Source: Candidatus Melainabacteria bacterium (lineage in GTDB: Bacteria; Cyanobacteriota; Vampirovibrionia; Obscuribacterales; Obscuribacteraceae). From it: DNA of 64,000 nucleotides. A program made the position numbers and the translations under genes. The DNA lies in NCBI GenBank assembly GCA_003242885.1, contig QKMZ01000015.1, forward strand, positions 705,568 through 769,567, given 5' to 3'. The notes under the pieces were generated by a model, which saw only the letters and a program-made list of their open reading frames with translations, did not search any database and was not told the DNA's origin. Below are positions 51,987 to 61,761 of the stretch, one piece after another. Position 1 is the first letter of the stretch. The number at the start of each line of letters is the position of its first letter.

Positions 51987-52811
51987 ATGCCGCCCCTACA
52001 GGAGCCTTCACAGAAACTTCTGTCCCTGTTTCTTCTCTTGCTTTTGCCGGTGATTGTTTCGGGTTGCTCTCAAGGTCCTGTGAAGATCACGCAGGTTCCG
52101 CCGGAAATAAAAACTGAGTATTTCGATAAAGGCGCTCGTCCCCCGGAAGCGAACACTCCGGAGCACAACGATTGCGCGAATACTCATTGGCATTATGGCT
52201 TTATACCTAAGGTTTCGTGGGATCTCATAAAGCGGGAAAGAGCTGCCGACGGTGAGAACGTCCTTATCAAAATCAGAAAAGTCGACTTAACTCTAAAACT
52301 GGATATCACGATGTGGCTGCCGGAGAAGGCATCTGAGGATGTTCTTGCGCATGAAAAAGGTCACGCCGCTATTTGCATAGACATCTACAAACAGGCGAGT
52401 AAAGTGGCTCAGGATGCTGCTGACAGTGTTGTAGGAAAAGAACTTACAGCACACGGACCTGATTTTGAAACAACACTCAAAAGCGCATTGAACGACGTCA
52501 ATCAAGAGATGGCGCGGAAATATCGCGAAGATACGTTAGACAAGGCGAATGTAATCTCTGCTTTCTACGACAAAATCACAATGGCTGATCACGCCGCATC
52601 AAAAGTCAATTCAAAAGTGGAAGATGCAGAGCTTGAGTACGAGCGGCTTGCGCCTGAGTTGAGAAAACAACGAGCAGAAGATGAGCGCAAAATTCGCGAG
52701 CTGATTGAGAAGCAAAAACTCAAACAAAAAGAGCACGCTGCAAAGGTTGAAGAGAAATCTCAAGCTGGCACGAAGCCTGATGCAGAACTGCAAGCTGGGA
52801 CGAAACCATAA
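51987..52811 (+). CDS. Lipoprotein with HExxH motif, putative metallopeptidase
   Basis: 274 aa. The N-terminus MPPLQEPSQKLLSLFLLLLL leads to lipobox VSGC, so it should be lipid-anchored. The mature part has LAHEKGHAAICIDIY, an HExxH motif followed by a helix, as in DUF922-like or other secreted zinc proteases; nothing else is recognisable. The C-terminal ~90 residues form a long charged coiled coil (KQRAEDERKIRELIEKQKLK) and a short TKP repeat. ATG 51987 has AGG 6 nt upstream; both the start and its first codons (CCGCCCCTACAGGAG) lie within or beside a dispersed repeat element, so its 5' end looks recently remodelled. An upstream in-frame ATG at 51873 would add a cysteine-rich, repeat-encoded segment. 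Confidence 0.65.
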   Translation: MPPLQEPSQKLLSLFLLLLLPVIVSGCSQGPVKITQVPPEIKTEYFDKGARPPEANTPEHNDCANTHWHYGFIPKVSWDLIKRERAADGENVLIKIRKVDLTLKLDITMWLPEKASEDVLAHEKGHAAICIDIYKQASKVAQDAADSVVGKELTAHGPDFETTLKSALNDVNQEMARKYREDTLDKANVISAFYDKITMADHAASKVNSKVEDAELEYERLAPELRKQRAEDERKIRELIEKQKLKQKEHAAKVEEKSQAGTKPDAELQAGTKP

Positions 52812-52837
52812 TCCGATGTAGGCAGCATTGCCGCACG

Positions 52838-52857
52838 AAGCCGCCTGGAAGGCGGCG
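52838..52857. repeat. GAAGCCGCC/GGCGGCGC palindrome (family D)
   Basis: GCCGCC-TGGAA-GGCGGC hairpin between convergent genes. A related element is at 62275-62295 (GCCGCC-GAGAA-GGCGGT), where it directly adjoins a family B element. Confidence 0.5.
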
Positions 52858-52926
52858 CCCCCACGATAACGGGCGTATGGCGTTGATTCTACAGAAGACG
52901 GGCACATCCAATGCGCCCTCACGCTC

Positions 52927-54843
52927 CTAGTCGTCGGGATCGTTTTTCTTCGTTTTGTAGCCCTTCTTGTTGCTTCCGTCTACAGGATCAACAAAAGGAA
53001 TTGCGTGACGGAATCGAATGTCTACCGACGCACCGTTCTGCAGATATGTTGGTCTGTCTAGCCCGCCAGCAGGTCCTAGGAGGAATTGCACTAGTGGCAA
53101 TCCGCCAGGTAGTCCAAAATCGTTTCTGACGAGCCCTGAAGGTCCTCCAGTCGCGTTCGGCCAGATCTTGTATTGAACACCACCAATGGTGACTTTGGTT
53201 GGTGGTCCTGGAGGTGGACTGCCGATCCAATTCCATGTGGCACCATCACCGCTACCACCGCAATCGCCACCGAACATGGTGCCTGAGGTGCCAGAAGATG
53301 CTATTTCTAGTCTTCTGCTGCCGACGGTTGCAATGGTTTGTCCCGAACGAAGCATTGCTATCGGAACGACAACCTGTGCATTCTTTAATGGTTCACCACC
53401 ATGCTTGCCACCATTAATGGTGCCGGGCTGATAGCCATAGTCTCTAATATGTACGTCATAACCGTTGCCGTTAGAGCTTCCCAGAGCATCCATGGCGACA
53501 CCGTACATTTGATTCTCACTTGCCACCCAATACGGAGCCGTGTCGAGTGACGGGTCGTAATTATATTGAATTGTTCCGTCCGGTTTTACAGAGAAGATAT
53601 GAATTGAGGGCAATCCAGAGTTTGTGAGCGGCTCGGTAAGCAGCTTTACAGCTTGGTCCGCATTCATGCGTGCGCCGCTTCTTCTTAGCCAATCATAGTA
53701 CGCACCTGATGCAACAGTGCTGCCGTTGGGTGTTCCACCACCGCTCCAAGTGTTGGGTACGAGAGAAGAGCCTGGTTCTGGATAGTCACCATTGGTCGAT
53801 TTCTTGATGTCGATCGGACCCGGTCCGTTCATGTTTGGCAGAGATAAGATTGAGTTGATGCTTGTGATTTCAGGCGGCATTTGGTCTGGGAAGCTGATAG
53901 TCAAAGTTCCAGGCGCCGGCTTTGGGTCATAAACGCTGGCAGTTGCAGCACATGTCTGCGCGTGAATTGTCTTATATGACTTGTCCGCTTGGTCCTGGAT
54001 TCTTTGATCTGCTTCTGCTTTAACCACACTCGGCATTTGATATGGAACACCGCTCTGTGTTTCCGCAAATTTCCTTGGGTCTACGAGTTTTAGACTGTCA
54101 CCGATCGCTCCAAAAACGAAGTCTTCGCCGTCGTATGGAATGTTGACGCCCGACATATAGAAGCCGTTCATTGCCTGCTCGTCGTCTACGTTTGCATAAG
54201 ATGTCGGCTTTGGAACAGGAACGTTTGTTTGCATGGGCGCGCTTATTGAGCCCAAGGTCAACTTCATCGAGTTGGGCACATAGCTCGCGTTGCCGGACAT
54301 TCTGACGAGGTTTTGGTTGTAGGCGGACTCAGCAGCTGTGTATGGATTTACCGGGTTGCCGTCAATGTCTTTTGAGCTTCCGGCTCCAGTTAAAGACTGG
54401 CGGATTTCTGTAACTAGTTTTTCCTTAGCCAGCTTGAGGTTAGCTAAATCGCGCTTAGCCAGTGCTTTCATAGGCAAATTTCCGAGCGAATCGGCAATGA
54501 TCAGATCGAGTCTGATTGTGCCCATCATCGTATTGATTCCGTTGACCGGCATGAAATAGTTGTCGCCTGCGGCCGTTGCTTTGCCGATCGGTGCTGCGTC
54601 TGATAAGGAAACGTAGCCGAAATTGGGGTCGTTGATGACGATGCGTGAGACTTCTTTGGCCGCAGCCAGCGCCGCCGCTTCCACAGCGGTGCGTTGCTCC
54701 TGGTTGCTTCCAACAAGACGAGTGTAGCTCAGGGCAAACAGCAGGATAAGAATCAATATGCCTGCTGAAATCGCGGCGATCAGTGCCAGCGTATTTCCTG
54801 AGGAATTGCGCGCTAGATGCGCGACATAAGATGGTGATTTCAT
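52927..54843 (-). CDS. TadG-like exported protein, paralogue A
   Basis: 638 aa. The N-terminus SSGNTLALIAAISAGILILI followed by LFALSYTRLVGSNQEQRTAVEAA is the TadE/TadG pattern: a transmembrane helix with conserved residues then an Ala-rich helix, found in pseudopilin-like proteins of Flp pili and in related surface proteins. The remaining ~580 residues are beta-rich and Gly/Pro-rich. Start ATG 54843 was chosen for the charged residues before the TM; an upstream in-frame start adds 26 aa. The neighbouring gene at 55090 is a close paralogue. Confidence 0.65.
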   Translation of the reverse strand: MKSPSYVAHLARNSSGNTLALIAAISAGILILILLFALSYTRLVGSNQEQRTAVEAAALAAAKEVSRIVINDPNFGYVSLSDAAPIGKATAAGDNYFMPVNGINTMMGTIRLDLIIADSLGNLPMKALAKRDLANLKLAKEKLVTEIRQSLTGAGSSKDIDGNPVNPYTAAESAYNQNLVRMSGNASYVPNSMKLTLGSISAPMQTNVPVPKPTSYANVDDEQAMNGFYMSGVNIPYDGEDFVFGAIGDSLKLVDPRKFAETQSGVPYQMPSVVKAEADQRIQDQADKSYKTIHAQTCAATASVYDPKPAPGTLTISFPDQMPPEITSINSILSLPNMNGPGPIDIKKSTNGDYPEPGSSLVPNTWSGGGTPNGSTVASGAYYDWLRRSGARMNADQAVKLLTEPLTNSGLPSIHIFSVKPDGTIQYNYDPSLDTAPYWVASENQMYGVAMDALGSSNGNGYDVHIRDYGYQPGTINGGKHGGEPLKNAQVVVPIAMLRSGQTIATVGSRRLEIASSGTSGTMFGGDCGGSGDGATWNWIGSPPPGPPTKVTIGGVQYKIWPNATGGPSGLVRNDFGLPGGLPLVQFLLGPAGGLDRPTYLQNGASVDIRFRHAIPFVDPVDGSNKKGYKTKKNDPDD

Positions 54844-54921
54844 TGCTCGTTTCCGGAAAGTAATTCGAGAATGCCTGAATTCCATGAACTCTATTGCAGA
54901 AGGTTTTCGAATTATCTGCAA

Positions 54922-55089
54922 AATAACTTTGTGGTAAGTGAAAAGCCTTTTCTAGGCAGTCATATTGTAATTACCCGTACATTGGATGTAATCGCCCCTG
55001 CGGGTGACAGCCCTGAATTAAGAACAGGGCGCACCGTGGATTAGCGCGCCCTGCCTTGTTGACTGTCGGTAGTCAAACCTGTTTTGGAC
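54922..55089. other. Intergenic with hairpin
   Basis: 168 bp. CAGGGCGC...GCGCGCCCTG (about 55024-55053) is a hairpin followed by CTTGTTG, a possible terminator of the upstream paralogue. A degenerate CGCCCCTGCGGG family-A-like fragment lies nearby. Confidence 0.4.
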
Positions 55090-57000
55090 TTAATCGATCA
55101 GGTCGTTCTTCTTGTTCGGGTAGAACTTCTTTGGAATTCCGACGGGAGTCAGATCGACAGCTTGTCTGAATCTGATATCCACTGCTGCTCCATTTTGAAG
55201 ATATGTCTGTCTCATTAAGCCGCCTGCCGGTCCTGTGAGGAATTGTACGAGTGTTCTTGCAGGATCGAGCAGTCCGAAGTCGTTTCTGCCAAGGGCCGCG
55301 ATATTTGCGTTAGGCCATATCTTGTAAGAAACACCGCCAATAGTGACCTTGTTAGGCGGTCCGGGGGGTGGTCCACCGATGTTCACCCAGCTCGTAGCAC
55401 CGTCTCCGGAGCCGCCGCAGTCGCCGCTGACCATAGTGCCACAAGTACCCGCAGAAGCGATTTGAAGCTTTTGGCTGCCGACTTCCGTTGATTTCTTGCT
55501 GACAATCGGGACAACAACTGCTGAGTTAACTAGGGGTTCACCTCCATGCTTGCCACCGTTAATGGTGCCGGGCTGGTAGGTGTAGTCTCTGACATGAACG
55601 TCGTAGTCGAAGGTATCGGCACTCTTCAGAGCATCTTGGGCGACACCATACAACTGCTCTTCACTGGCGACCCAGTAAGGATTTTGTTCTAGCGAAACAG
55701 TGCTGTCGTACTGGAGAGATCCGTTCGCCTTCACGGAGAAGATGTGCAAGGTAGGCACGCCGCTGTTGTTCAGTGGTTCAGTAAACAGAGCGACCATTTG
55801 CGATGCATCAAGCCGCGCTCCGACTTTCCTCATCCAGTCATAAATGCTGCCGGATACGATGGTCCCACCATCGGGCGACCCACCACCGCTGTAAGTCATG
55901 GGAACCATGCTGGCGCCAGGCTCTGGATAGTCGCCGTTTGTAGATTTTTGTAGAGTTACAGGAATGCCGTTCATGCCTGGAAGAATGAGCATCGAATTGA
56001 CGTTTGTTATCTCAGGCGGCATGCCATCTGGGAAACTGAAGGTCAAAGTACCAGGAGCCGGCTTGGGATCATAGACGCTAGCAGGAGCTGCGCAGCTCAG
56101 AGCGTGTATGACGCTTGTGGTCTTGCGCTCAGGGTCGACCATTTTTTGATCTGCTTCTGCTTTAACAACGGAGAGCATTTGGAATGGCACACTTCCTGAT
56201 GTCTCTTGAAATTTGCGCGGATCAACGAGTTTTAAGCTGTCGCTGACGGCTGCGAAAACGAAGTCTTCGCCACCGTATGGAATGTTGACGCCGGACATGT
56301 AGCAGTTGTTCTGCGACTGGCTGCCACTCACGTGCGAGTAGTCGCTTGGTTTGGGAACAGGAATGTTGGTCTGCATCGAACCGTCGATGCAACCCAGTGT
56401 GAGTTTCATGGAGCCGGCGACGTAAGAAGAACCACCCGTCAATCTCACCTGGTTTTGCTTGTAGGCAGATTCAGCGGCAGTGTATGGATTTACAACTTGT
56501 CCGTCGATATCCTTGGCAGTTCCGGAGCCGTTTAGCGAGGCTTTGAGCTCGTTTATCAAAGTGTTGTTAGCGTTTTTCAAATTTGCCAAATCCCGCTTGG
56601 CCAGGTTTTTCATTGCGGTATTGCCGAGTGCATCCGCAATGATCAGATCGAGACGGATCGTCCCCATCAAAGTATTTACGCCATATACAGGCATGAAGTA
56701 GTTGTCGCCGGCGGCGGTCGCTTTTCCAACCGGAGCTGCATCGGACAGGGAGATGTAGCCAAAATTCGGATCGTTGATGACGATACGTCCGAGTTCTTTA
56801 GCTGCTGCAAGAGAAGCCGCTTCAATTGCAGTCTTCTGCTCCTGGCTGCTGCCGACTAATCTCGTGTAGCCCAGAGCAAACAAAAGAATGACTATCAGTA
56901 TGAATCCCACTCCTGCTATGAGTGCCAGGGTATTGCCGCTGGCGCTTCGGGCGAGTCGGAGCATCTGCATTCTGTCTTGCTTATTACCTGTGTGAGACAT
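55090..57000 (-). CDS. TadG-like exported protein, paralogue B
   Basis: 636 aa. Same architecture as its downstream neighbour: ASGNTLALIAGVGFILIVIL, YTRLVGSSQEQKTAIEAASL, then shared blocks (GYISLSDAAPVGKATAAGDN, CGTMVSGDCGGSGDG) nearly word for word in order. The start ATG 57000 is preferred over an upstream in-frame start to 57135 because it places the TM at the N-terminus. AAGG lies about 10 nt before it. The two should be co-transcribed in a tandem duplicated pair of surface or pilus-associated proteins. Confidence 0.65.
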   Translation of the reverse strand: MSHTGNKQDRMQMLRLARSASGNTLALIAGVGFILIVILLFALGYTRLVGSSQEQKTAIEAASLAAAKELGRIVINDPNFGYISLSDAAPVGKATAAGDNYFMPVYGVNTLMGTIRLDLIIADALGNTAMKNLAKRDLANLKNANNTLINELKASLNGSGTAKDIDGQVVNPYTAAESAYKQNQVRLTGGSSYVAGSMKLTLGCIDGSMQTNIPVPKPSDYSHVSGSQSQNNCYMSGVNIPYGGEDFVFAAVSDSLKLVDPRKFQETSGSVPFQMLSVVKAEADQKMVDPERKTTSVIHALSCAAPASVYDPKPAPGTLTFSFPDGMPPEITNVNSMLILPGMNGIPVTLQKSTNGDYPEPGASMVPMTYSGGGSPDGGTIVSGSIYDWMRKVGARLDASQMVALFTEPLNNSGVPTLHIFSVKANGSLQYDSTVSLEQNPYWVASEEQLYGVAQDALKSADTFDYDVHVRDYTYQPGTINGGKHGGEPLVNSAVVVPIVSKKSTEVGSQKLQIASAGTCGTMVSGDCGGSGDGATSWVNIGGPPPGPPNKVTIGGVSYKIWPNANIAALGRNDFGLLDPARTLVQFLTGPAGGLMRQTYLQNGAAVDIRFRQAVDLTPVGIPKKFYPNKKNDLID

Positions 57001-57297
57001 TTTCCCGTACCTTGTTAAAACCCAAAGAATCAACCCAAACGCTAAATAAGGTTTTTCTTGGTCCCCTCGCTTTCTGCAATCGCTAAATGCCCTTTCACCT
57101 GCGTGATTTGGTAGGTAACGGTTGCCTGGCGACATTAGCGATTTTTAAGTCGCTTCCAAAATTATATAGGGCTGGGATTTCGAGACGTCACCCGTCTGGG
57201 TTATCCTCTTGAAAATCGTGGATATCAAGTCTGGCTCATGCAATCCGGGCTTGAATCGATGTAAAGTCCACTTGATTTCGGACACTGACATTAGCTC

Positions 57298-59793
57298 ATG
57301 CAAACAACGTCCCACCAGCCCACGAAAGCTGACAGTTCAAACGACTTCGGTATGCCTCGACGTTCATTTGGACGGCATTTTGTGCTTTCGCTTGGCGTAA
57401 TCGCGCTCGGCTGTGGGATTCTGGCGGTTGCACGCGTGTGCCACGTCATCCTGACCGTCGGCGGCAACAATATTTCCAACGACTACCTGGACGTTGTTCC
57501 GGCGATTAATTTCGCCTTCAGTGGAAAACTCGATGGGTCCAACTTCCTTTCGGCACTTAAGGTCGGCCAGCACTTCGTCGCGCTGCCGATGGCTTTCCAC
57601 CTTCTTTCTGCCTATTTCTTCGATTGGAATGCACGCGCGGAGTTGCTTATCGGCGTTGGCCTCAATTTAGTTCGGTCTTTGCTGCTATTTGACCTTCTGG
57701 CGCATCGATATAAAAAAGAATGGAGGTTGTTGGTCTTTGGCGCCGTATTAGCGCTCGTTTTTTCAATGACTCAGGCTTCCATTCATTTCTTTGGTCAGGC
57801 GTGCTTTCCCGTAAGTCTGGCCACTCTGGGCTTTACAGTCGCATTGTGGGGGCTCGTGCGCTTCAAAGATTGGCGTGGTATTTCATTGATGCTGGCAGGG
57901 GGTATTTCTTCCGCTGCTTCAATGGGCAACGTACCTGCTTGCTGGGCTGCTCTTCTAGTCGCGGCTGTGTTGTGCGGATATAGACTCAAAGAACGAAACA
58001 TCTACATTGCCTGGGTCTTTGGAGCAATTTCTTCGTTTGCTCCGTACCTCTTCTTTCACTCGGCGCAGCCTAGTGTCCTTAAATATTGTCAGCATTGGTT
58101 TGATCCGTTGTTCTTCATCAATGTGATCGGACGCCCTTTTGCAAATCAGATAGGACTACATATCGGTAGGCTTCCCCTGTCTGAGTTTGCTGGTGGCGCA
58201 GGGCTCGCGCTGTTCTTGTTCGCGTTAGCGGCGAGTTGGCGATTGAAGAACTTTGATACGCACATGAAAGCATCACTGGCATTGTGCACATATGGATTGG
58301 TATCGGCAGCGATGCTGAGCTGTGTCAGAACCTACGTTTGCCCGTGGTACTGCGGATTCACTATCTACTTTTGGATTGGGGTTGTTGGTCTGTTGATGTC
58401 ATTGCTTCAGGGCGTTCAGCCAAAAGGCAATATCGAAAAAACTGATGCAAAGCCGCGCTTGAGCATTGTTTTGAAAACGCTTTGCGTCATTGGCCTTTTC
58501 TTCATTCCAGTCATGTATGCAGCGTCGAATCGCACATGGAAGGATAAGCACGTTTATCTCAGTACTCGCAGTCCCGCTTCTGAAGCTGGTCTGCGTAATT
58601 TTAGAGAAGCACCTTCGTATATTGAGGGTCTCCTCTTTCAATGGGGCGATGGCCAACCGCATAATGTCACCAATATCGCGCTACCTCTCGAAAAATATCA
58701 GCTCTCTGCCTTTGCGCCTGATCAAACTTGGTCGCTGCAGGGAGATTTTGTGCTGCCCCGCGTCAGAGTCTTTAACACAGCTTCTGTACCGCCGGTGCGT
58801 TTCATTGAAAATGACACCGCTGATCACGCTGTACCTTGGTCTTACTACGAACATGCGAATGTGTATGTTCATTCGCCCAACGCCATTAGCTGGACGATTC
58901 CATTTCCTGCGGATTTGCGAAGTGCGCGTTTTAGGACGGCTTTGAAGATTGGTTCGCCGAGTAAACGAGTTAAGCCTGTCATCACAGATGGTGTCACAGG
59001 GAAAGTTTACGCCATAACCGAAAGCGCTGAGGGCGGCACTTCTCACAAAGAGCTTTTGCAAGAAGTGCATATCGAAAAGGCTGACCAATGGGCGCCTGTT
59101 GATCTTGACCTTGCTCGTTTCAGGGGCAAAAAAGTGACTTTGGTTTTGACCACGAATGGTGGAAAAGACCATGCGGACGACATTGCGATTTTTAGATATC
59201 CAACTCTTGAAGTGAAGCTGCACAAGCGCACGCCGGAAGAAAACGCTTTATTCTCGGCGCGAATGCAGAGCGATAAGATTTTATGGCGTCCAGTAAACAC
59301 TGATTTGAATGTCAATTTTGGCAAAGATTTCGACCAGCAGCAAAAGCTCGAGCTGCCTCCGCTGACTGCGCAGGATTGGCACAGCTCTCCCTTTAAAATA
59401 AACCTGCCCACCGACATAACGGGCGCACCAAAAGGGCGCACTAATTACGCGGCGATGTCTTATACGCCGACAAGCCCGATTCCTGTCAGCGACTTCAGCC
59501 ATTTGTTAGTTTCTGTCGGCGCACCAAGAATGTATGGACGTGCACTAAAAGTGATGCTCGTTCTTGATTCTGGAAGCTCTAAGATTTTCAGTATTCCTTT
59601 GCCCGCGGATAAAGGAATACATCTCTGCAGCTATGAATTGAAACTTTGCGAATTGCCAATAAATTGCTGTATCAAACAACTGGTTTTGTACCCTGCCTCT
59701 GCGCCTGGCGTTGAGAAGAGAGGAACGACCAATGTTTATAGCGTGTTGTTGATTAAGGAGAAAACTCCATCTTGGTTGGGGCAATTAAAATGA
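57298..59793 (+). CDS. Large membrane protein with C-terminal outer domain, unknown
   Basis: 831 aa. About eleven hydrophobic segments (residues 26-430) and then a ~400-residue soluble beta-rich region resembling jelly-roll repeats (VTGKVYAITESAEGGTSHKE, GKKVTLVLTTNGGK). Its plan, polytopic N-half plus exported C-half, resembles the GT-C-like gene at 10283, but I see no LLDDF motif. A glycosyltransferase or acyltransferase-like role is possible. The ATG of the next gene overlaps its TGA (ATGA), so the downstream DUF2993 gene should be co-translated. Confidence 0.6.
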   Translation: MQTTSHQPTKADSSNDFGMPRRSFGRHFVLSLGVIALGCGILAVARVCHVILTVGGNNISNDYLDVVPAINFAFSGKLDGSNFLSALKVGQHFVALPMAFHLLSAYFFDWNARAELLIGVGLNLVRSLLLFDLLAHRYKKEWRLLVFGAVLALVFSMTQASIHFFGQACFPVSLATLGFTVALWGLVRFKDWRGISLMLAGGISSAASMGNVPACWAALLVAAVLCGYRLKERNIYIAWVFGAISSFAPYLFFHSAQPSVLKYCQHWFDPLFFINVIGRPFANQIGLHIGRLPLSEFAGGAGLALFLFALAASWRLKNFDTHMKASLALCTYGLVSAAMLSCVRTYVCPWYCGFTIYFWIGVVGLLMSLLQGVQPKGNIEKTDAKPRLSIVLKTLCVIGLFFIPVMYAASNRTWKDKHVYLSTRSPASEAGLRNFREAPSYIEGLLFQWGDGQPHNVTNIALPLEKYQLSAFAPDQTWSLQGDFVLPRVRVFNTASVPPVRFIENDTADHAVPWSYYEHANVYVHSPNAISWTIPFPADLRSARFRTALKIGSPSKRVKPVITDGVTGKVYAITESAEGGTSHKELLQEVHIEKADQWAPVDLDLARFRGKKVTLVLTTNGGKDHADDIAIFRYPTLEVKLHKRTPEENALFSARMQSDKILWRPVNTDLNVNFGKDFDQQQKLELPPLTAQDWHSSPFKINLPTDITGAPKGRTNYAAMSYTPTSPIPVSDFSHLLVSVGAPRMYGRALKVMLVLDSGSSKIFSIPLPADKGIHLCSYELKLCELPINCCIKQLVLYPASAPGVEKRGTTNVYSVLLIKEKTPSWLGQLK

Positions 59794-60911
59794 ACAAAAG
59801 AAGTAATCGGCTGTTGTCTTGGATGGTGACGGCAACCTGCTTTGCCTCACTTATGAGTCCTTTGTCAGTGTCTAGTGCTGAAGTTTCTGACGCGGACAAA
59901 ACTGTTTCATCAAAAACAGTTTTGCCTGAAGCAAAAGAAACTCCACCGCCATTCAAAGTTGCGGGAAAGGTTTCTCGAACTCTGCAAACAGTGACTGGAC
60001 TTAATCTTTTGGGCTCGGTTGTTGCTGGTCAAACCGCAAAACTAGTACTCAAAAGGAAGTTGGGTGGCGACGTAAAAGTCAAAGTGAAGCTCTACAGTTT
60101 TACTGATTTGCTCTCGGGCAAAGTGAAAGGTGTTGATTGTTCTCTCAAAAATTCTAGCGTAAAGGGCGTCAACATCGGGCAGGTGACCGCATCGACGAAC
60201 CAGCCTGTGTGGATTGATTTGCATGACAAGCGTCATATTCAGCTCAAAACGCCTGTTCTAGTCAACGTCAAAGCTGCGTTGACGAAAGAGCAGATCACAG
60301 ACGCACTGAAGAGCGAGAAGGTTGCGAAGTCCTTGCGTGGACTGAATCTCGATTTGCCTGGTCTGGGTGCGCAGCAGTTGCAGGTTGTGAATCCGAAGGT
60401 AGATATCGTAGAAGACAACGTTTGCATCGAAGCTCTATTAAAAGCGGAAGGTGCGGATGATTCGACTGGCGTGCCGCTCAAAATCACTGGCAAGCTCAGG
60501 CTGAAAGGCGACGATAGAGTCGAAATTGCTGACATGAAGGTTGAAAGCAGTGACATCATCGAGCCTGAGAAATTCGCCAATTTCGCAGAAGAATTGCTGA
60601 ATCCGCTCATTGATTTGAAAAGAATGGACCGCCGCGATCATGCATTTCGGTTGAGTTCGCTGGATATCAATCAAAACGGCTTATCTAGCGAAGGGCGCCT
60701 GATACTCGCGCCGAAAAATCCTGCCGGGGTTGTTCCAGTTGCACCCGCTGCGCCAACAAAGGCGTCCGCAGGGGCGTCTTCAAAGGCAACGCTCTCGTCA
60801 ACTACGCAGCATTCAGAGACTGCTGCTTCCACGACATCTGCCACAACTTCTTCCGTGAATACTCCAACAAATTCTTCGGGAATTGCCGGAGTTGAGCAAA
60901 AGACCCGCTAA
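59790..60911 (+). CDS. Exported DUF2993 (LmeA-like) protein
   Basis: 373 aa. Signal peptide MNKRSNRLLSWMVTATCFAS, then a DUF2993-type domain: the AxxxL-AGQTAKLVLKRKLGGDVKVK core, KGVDCSLKNSSVKGVNI and VDIVEDNVCIEALLKAEG strands. The family binds phospholipid-like glycolipids in mycobacteria and is common in cyanobacteria. The C-terminus is a Ser/Thr/Ala/Pro tail. The ATG at 59790 overlaps the preceding TGA and has GGGG about 9 nt upstream; an upstream in-frame start is less likely. Confidence 0.8.
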   Translation: MNKRSNRLLSWMVTATCFASLMSPLSVSSAEVSDADKTVSSKTVLPEAKETPPPFKVAGKVSRTLQTVTGLNLLGSVVAGQTAKLVLKRKLGGDVKVKVKLYSFTDLLSGKVKGVDCSLKNSSVKGVNIGQVTASTNQPVWIDLHDKRHIQLKTPVLVNVKAALTKEQITDALKSEKVAKSLRGLNLDLPGLGAQQLQVVNPKVDIVEDNVCIEALLKAEGADDSTGVPLKITGKLRLKGDDRVEIADMKVESSDIIEPEKFANFAEELLNPLIDLKRMDRRDHAFRLSSLDINQNGLSSEGRLILAPKNPAGVVPVAPAAPTKASAGASSKATLSSTTQHSETAASTTSATTSSVNTPTNSSGIAGVEQKTR

Positions 60912-60943
60912 AGTGTATTAGCACTGTTTAGAAAGAGGAATCG

Positions 60944-61504
60944 ATGACTATTAGTTCAAGAGCGACAAGACTGGTTCAAATCGCGGTGGGCACGCTCGCC
61001 GGCTCTGTAGTCCTGCTAACAGGGTGTGCGGAGCGCAAAATATTGACTGGTTCTGCCGTTCCGCAGCGCCAACATGCCGAGAGGGCTGTTCAGGCAGAAC
61101 TGGTGGGCAATACCGCTGAAGTTTGGTTCGTAAAGCCAGGCGGCGAGAACCTCGAACTGGTCAAAGTGAGTCGAAAGCTGAACGGGAAAGACAAGCTGGA
61201 GGCGGCGATTACGGAACTTCTGCATGGACCAACCGGTGAAGAAGAGGGGCAGGGTCTTGCCACAGAGATTCCAAAGGGAACTATTCTTTTGGGTGTAACG
61301 CCTCTAGATGATGACTACGAGATTGATTTGTCCAGGCGATTTGCTGCTAGTGGTGGCGGCGCTTCTATGGAAACCCGCATGGAGCAACTGAAGAGGACCG
61401 TAACCTCTGTTGTCGGCGCGCGCAAAGTCTACCTAAACGTTGAAGGCAAGCGTCTTGTTGCCTCATCCGATGGGCTGGAAATCCAGCAACCAATAAATTA
61501 TTAG
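60944..61504 (+). CDS. GerMN-domain lipoprotein
   Basis: 186 aa. Signal peptide with lipobox LTGC (VVLLTGCAERK), then a GerMN domain: VWFVKPGGENLELVKVSRKL, AITELLHGPTGEEEGQGLAT, IPKGTILLGVTPLDDDYEID, and a small C-terminal part. GerMN proteins form periplasmic dimers in other bacteria. AGAGGA precedes the ATG by about 4 nt. It follows the DUF2993 gene by 32 bp and so ends a three-gene envelope operon. Confidence 0.88.
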   Translation: MTISSRATRLVQIAVGTLAGSVVLLTGCAERKILTGSAVPQRQHAERAVQAELVGNTAEVWFVKPGGENLELVKVSRKLNGKDKLEAAITELLHGPTGEEEGQGLATEIPKGTILLGVTPLDDDYEIDLSRRFAASGGGASMETRMEQLKRTVTSVVGARKVYLNVEGKRLVASSDGLEIQQPINY

Positions 61505-61590
61505 AGCGCAGCCGCGCCTTATTTTGGCGTGGGGGCGCGTGACACGCGTCCGTTTTTGTAGGGGCGCTGCCATGCATCGTCCGGTGTTTT

Positions 61591-61618
61591 CCTGGGAGCG
61601 CCGGCGGCTCGCCGGCTT
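61591..61618 (+). repeat. Dispersed GC-rich element, family B (copy 2)
   Basis: Identical to 51950-51977 and inverse of 62300-62327. Sits just after a family-A-like half element. Confidence 0.8.
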
Positions 61619-61731
61619 TGTAGTTTCGTGCGGGCGCGTTTCTGCCCGTTTATGAGGCTCGCTTAAGAGCCATAGGCTTTGGTTTCGCAATTCGTATTAA
61701 CAAAGAGTGTGAGTCTGGGCGTATATACATC

Positions 61732-61761
61732 TTGTCTGTTATCATTAGCATTCGCTATGTG
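61732..61761 (+). promoter_or_regulatory. Putative promoter of rpmE
   Basis: TTGTCT, 18-bp spacer, TATGTG; the start point would lie about 105 bp before the rpmE ATG, leaving a leader that holds two small hairpins. Confidence 0.35.
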
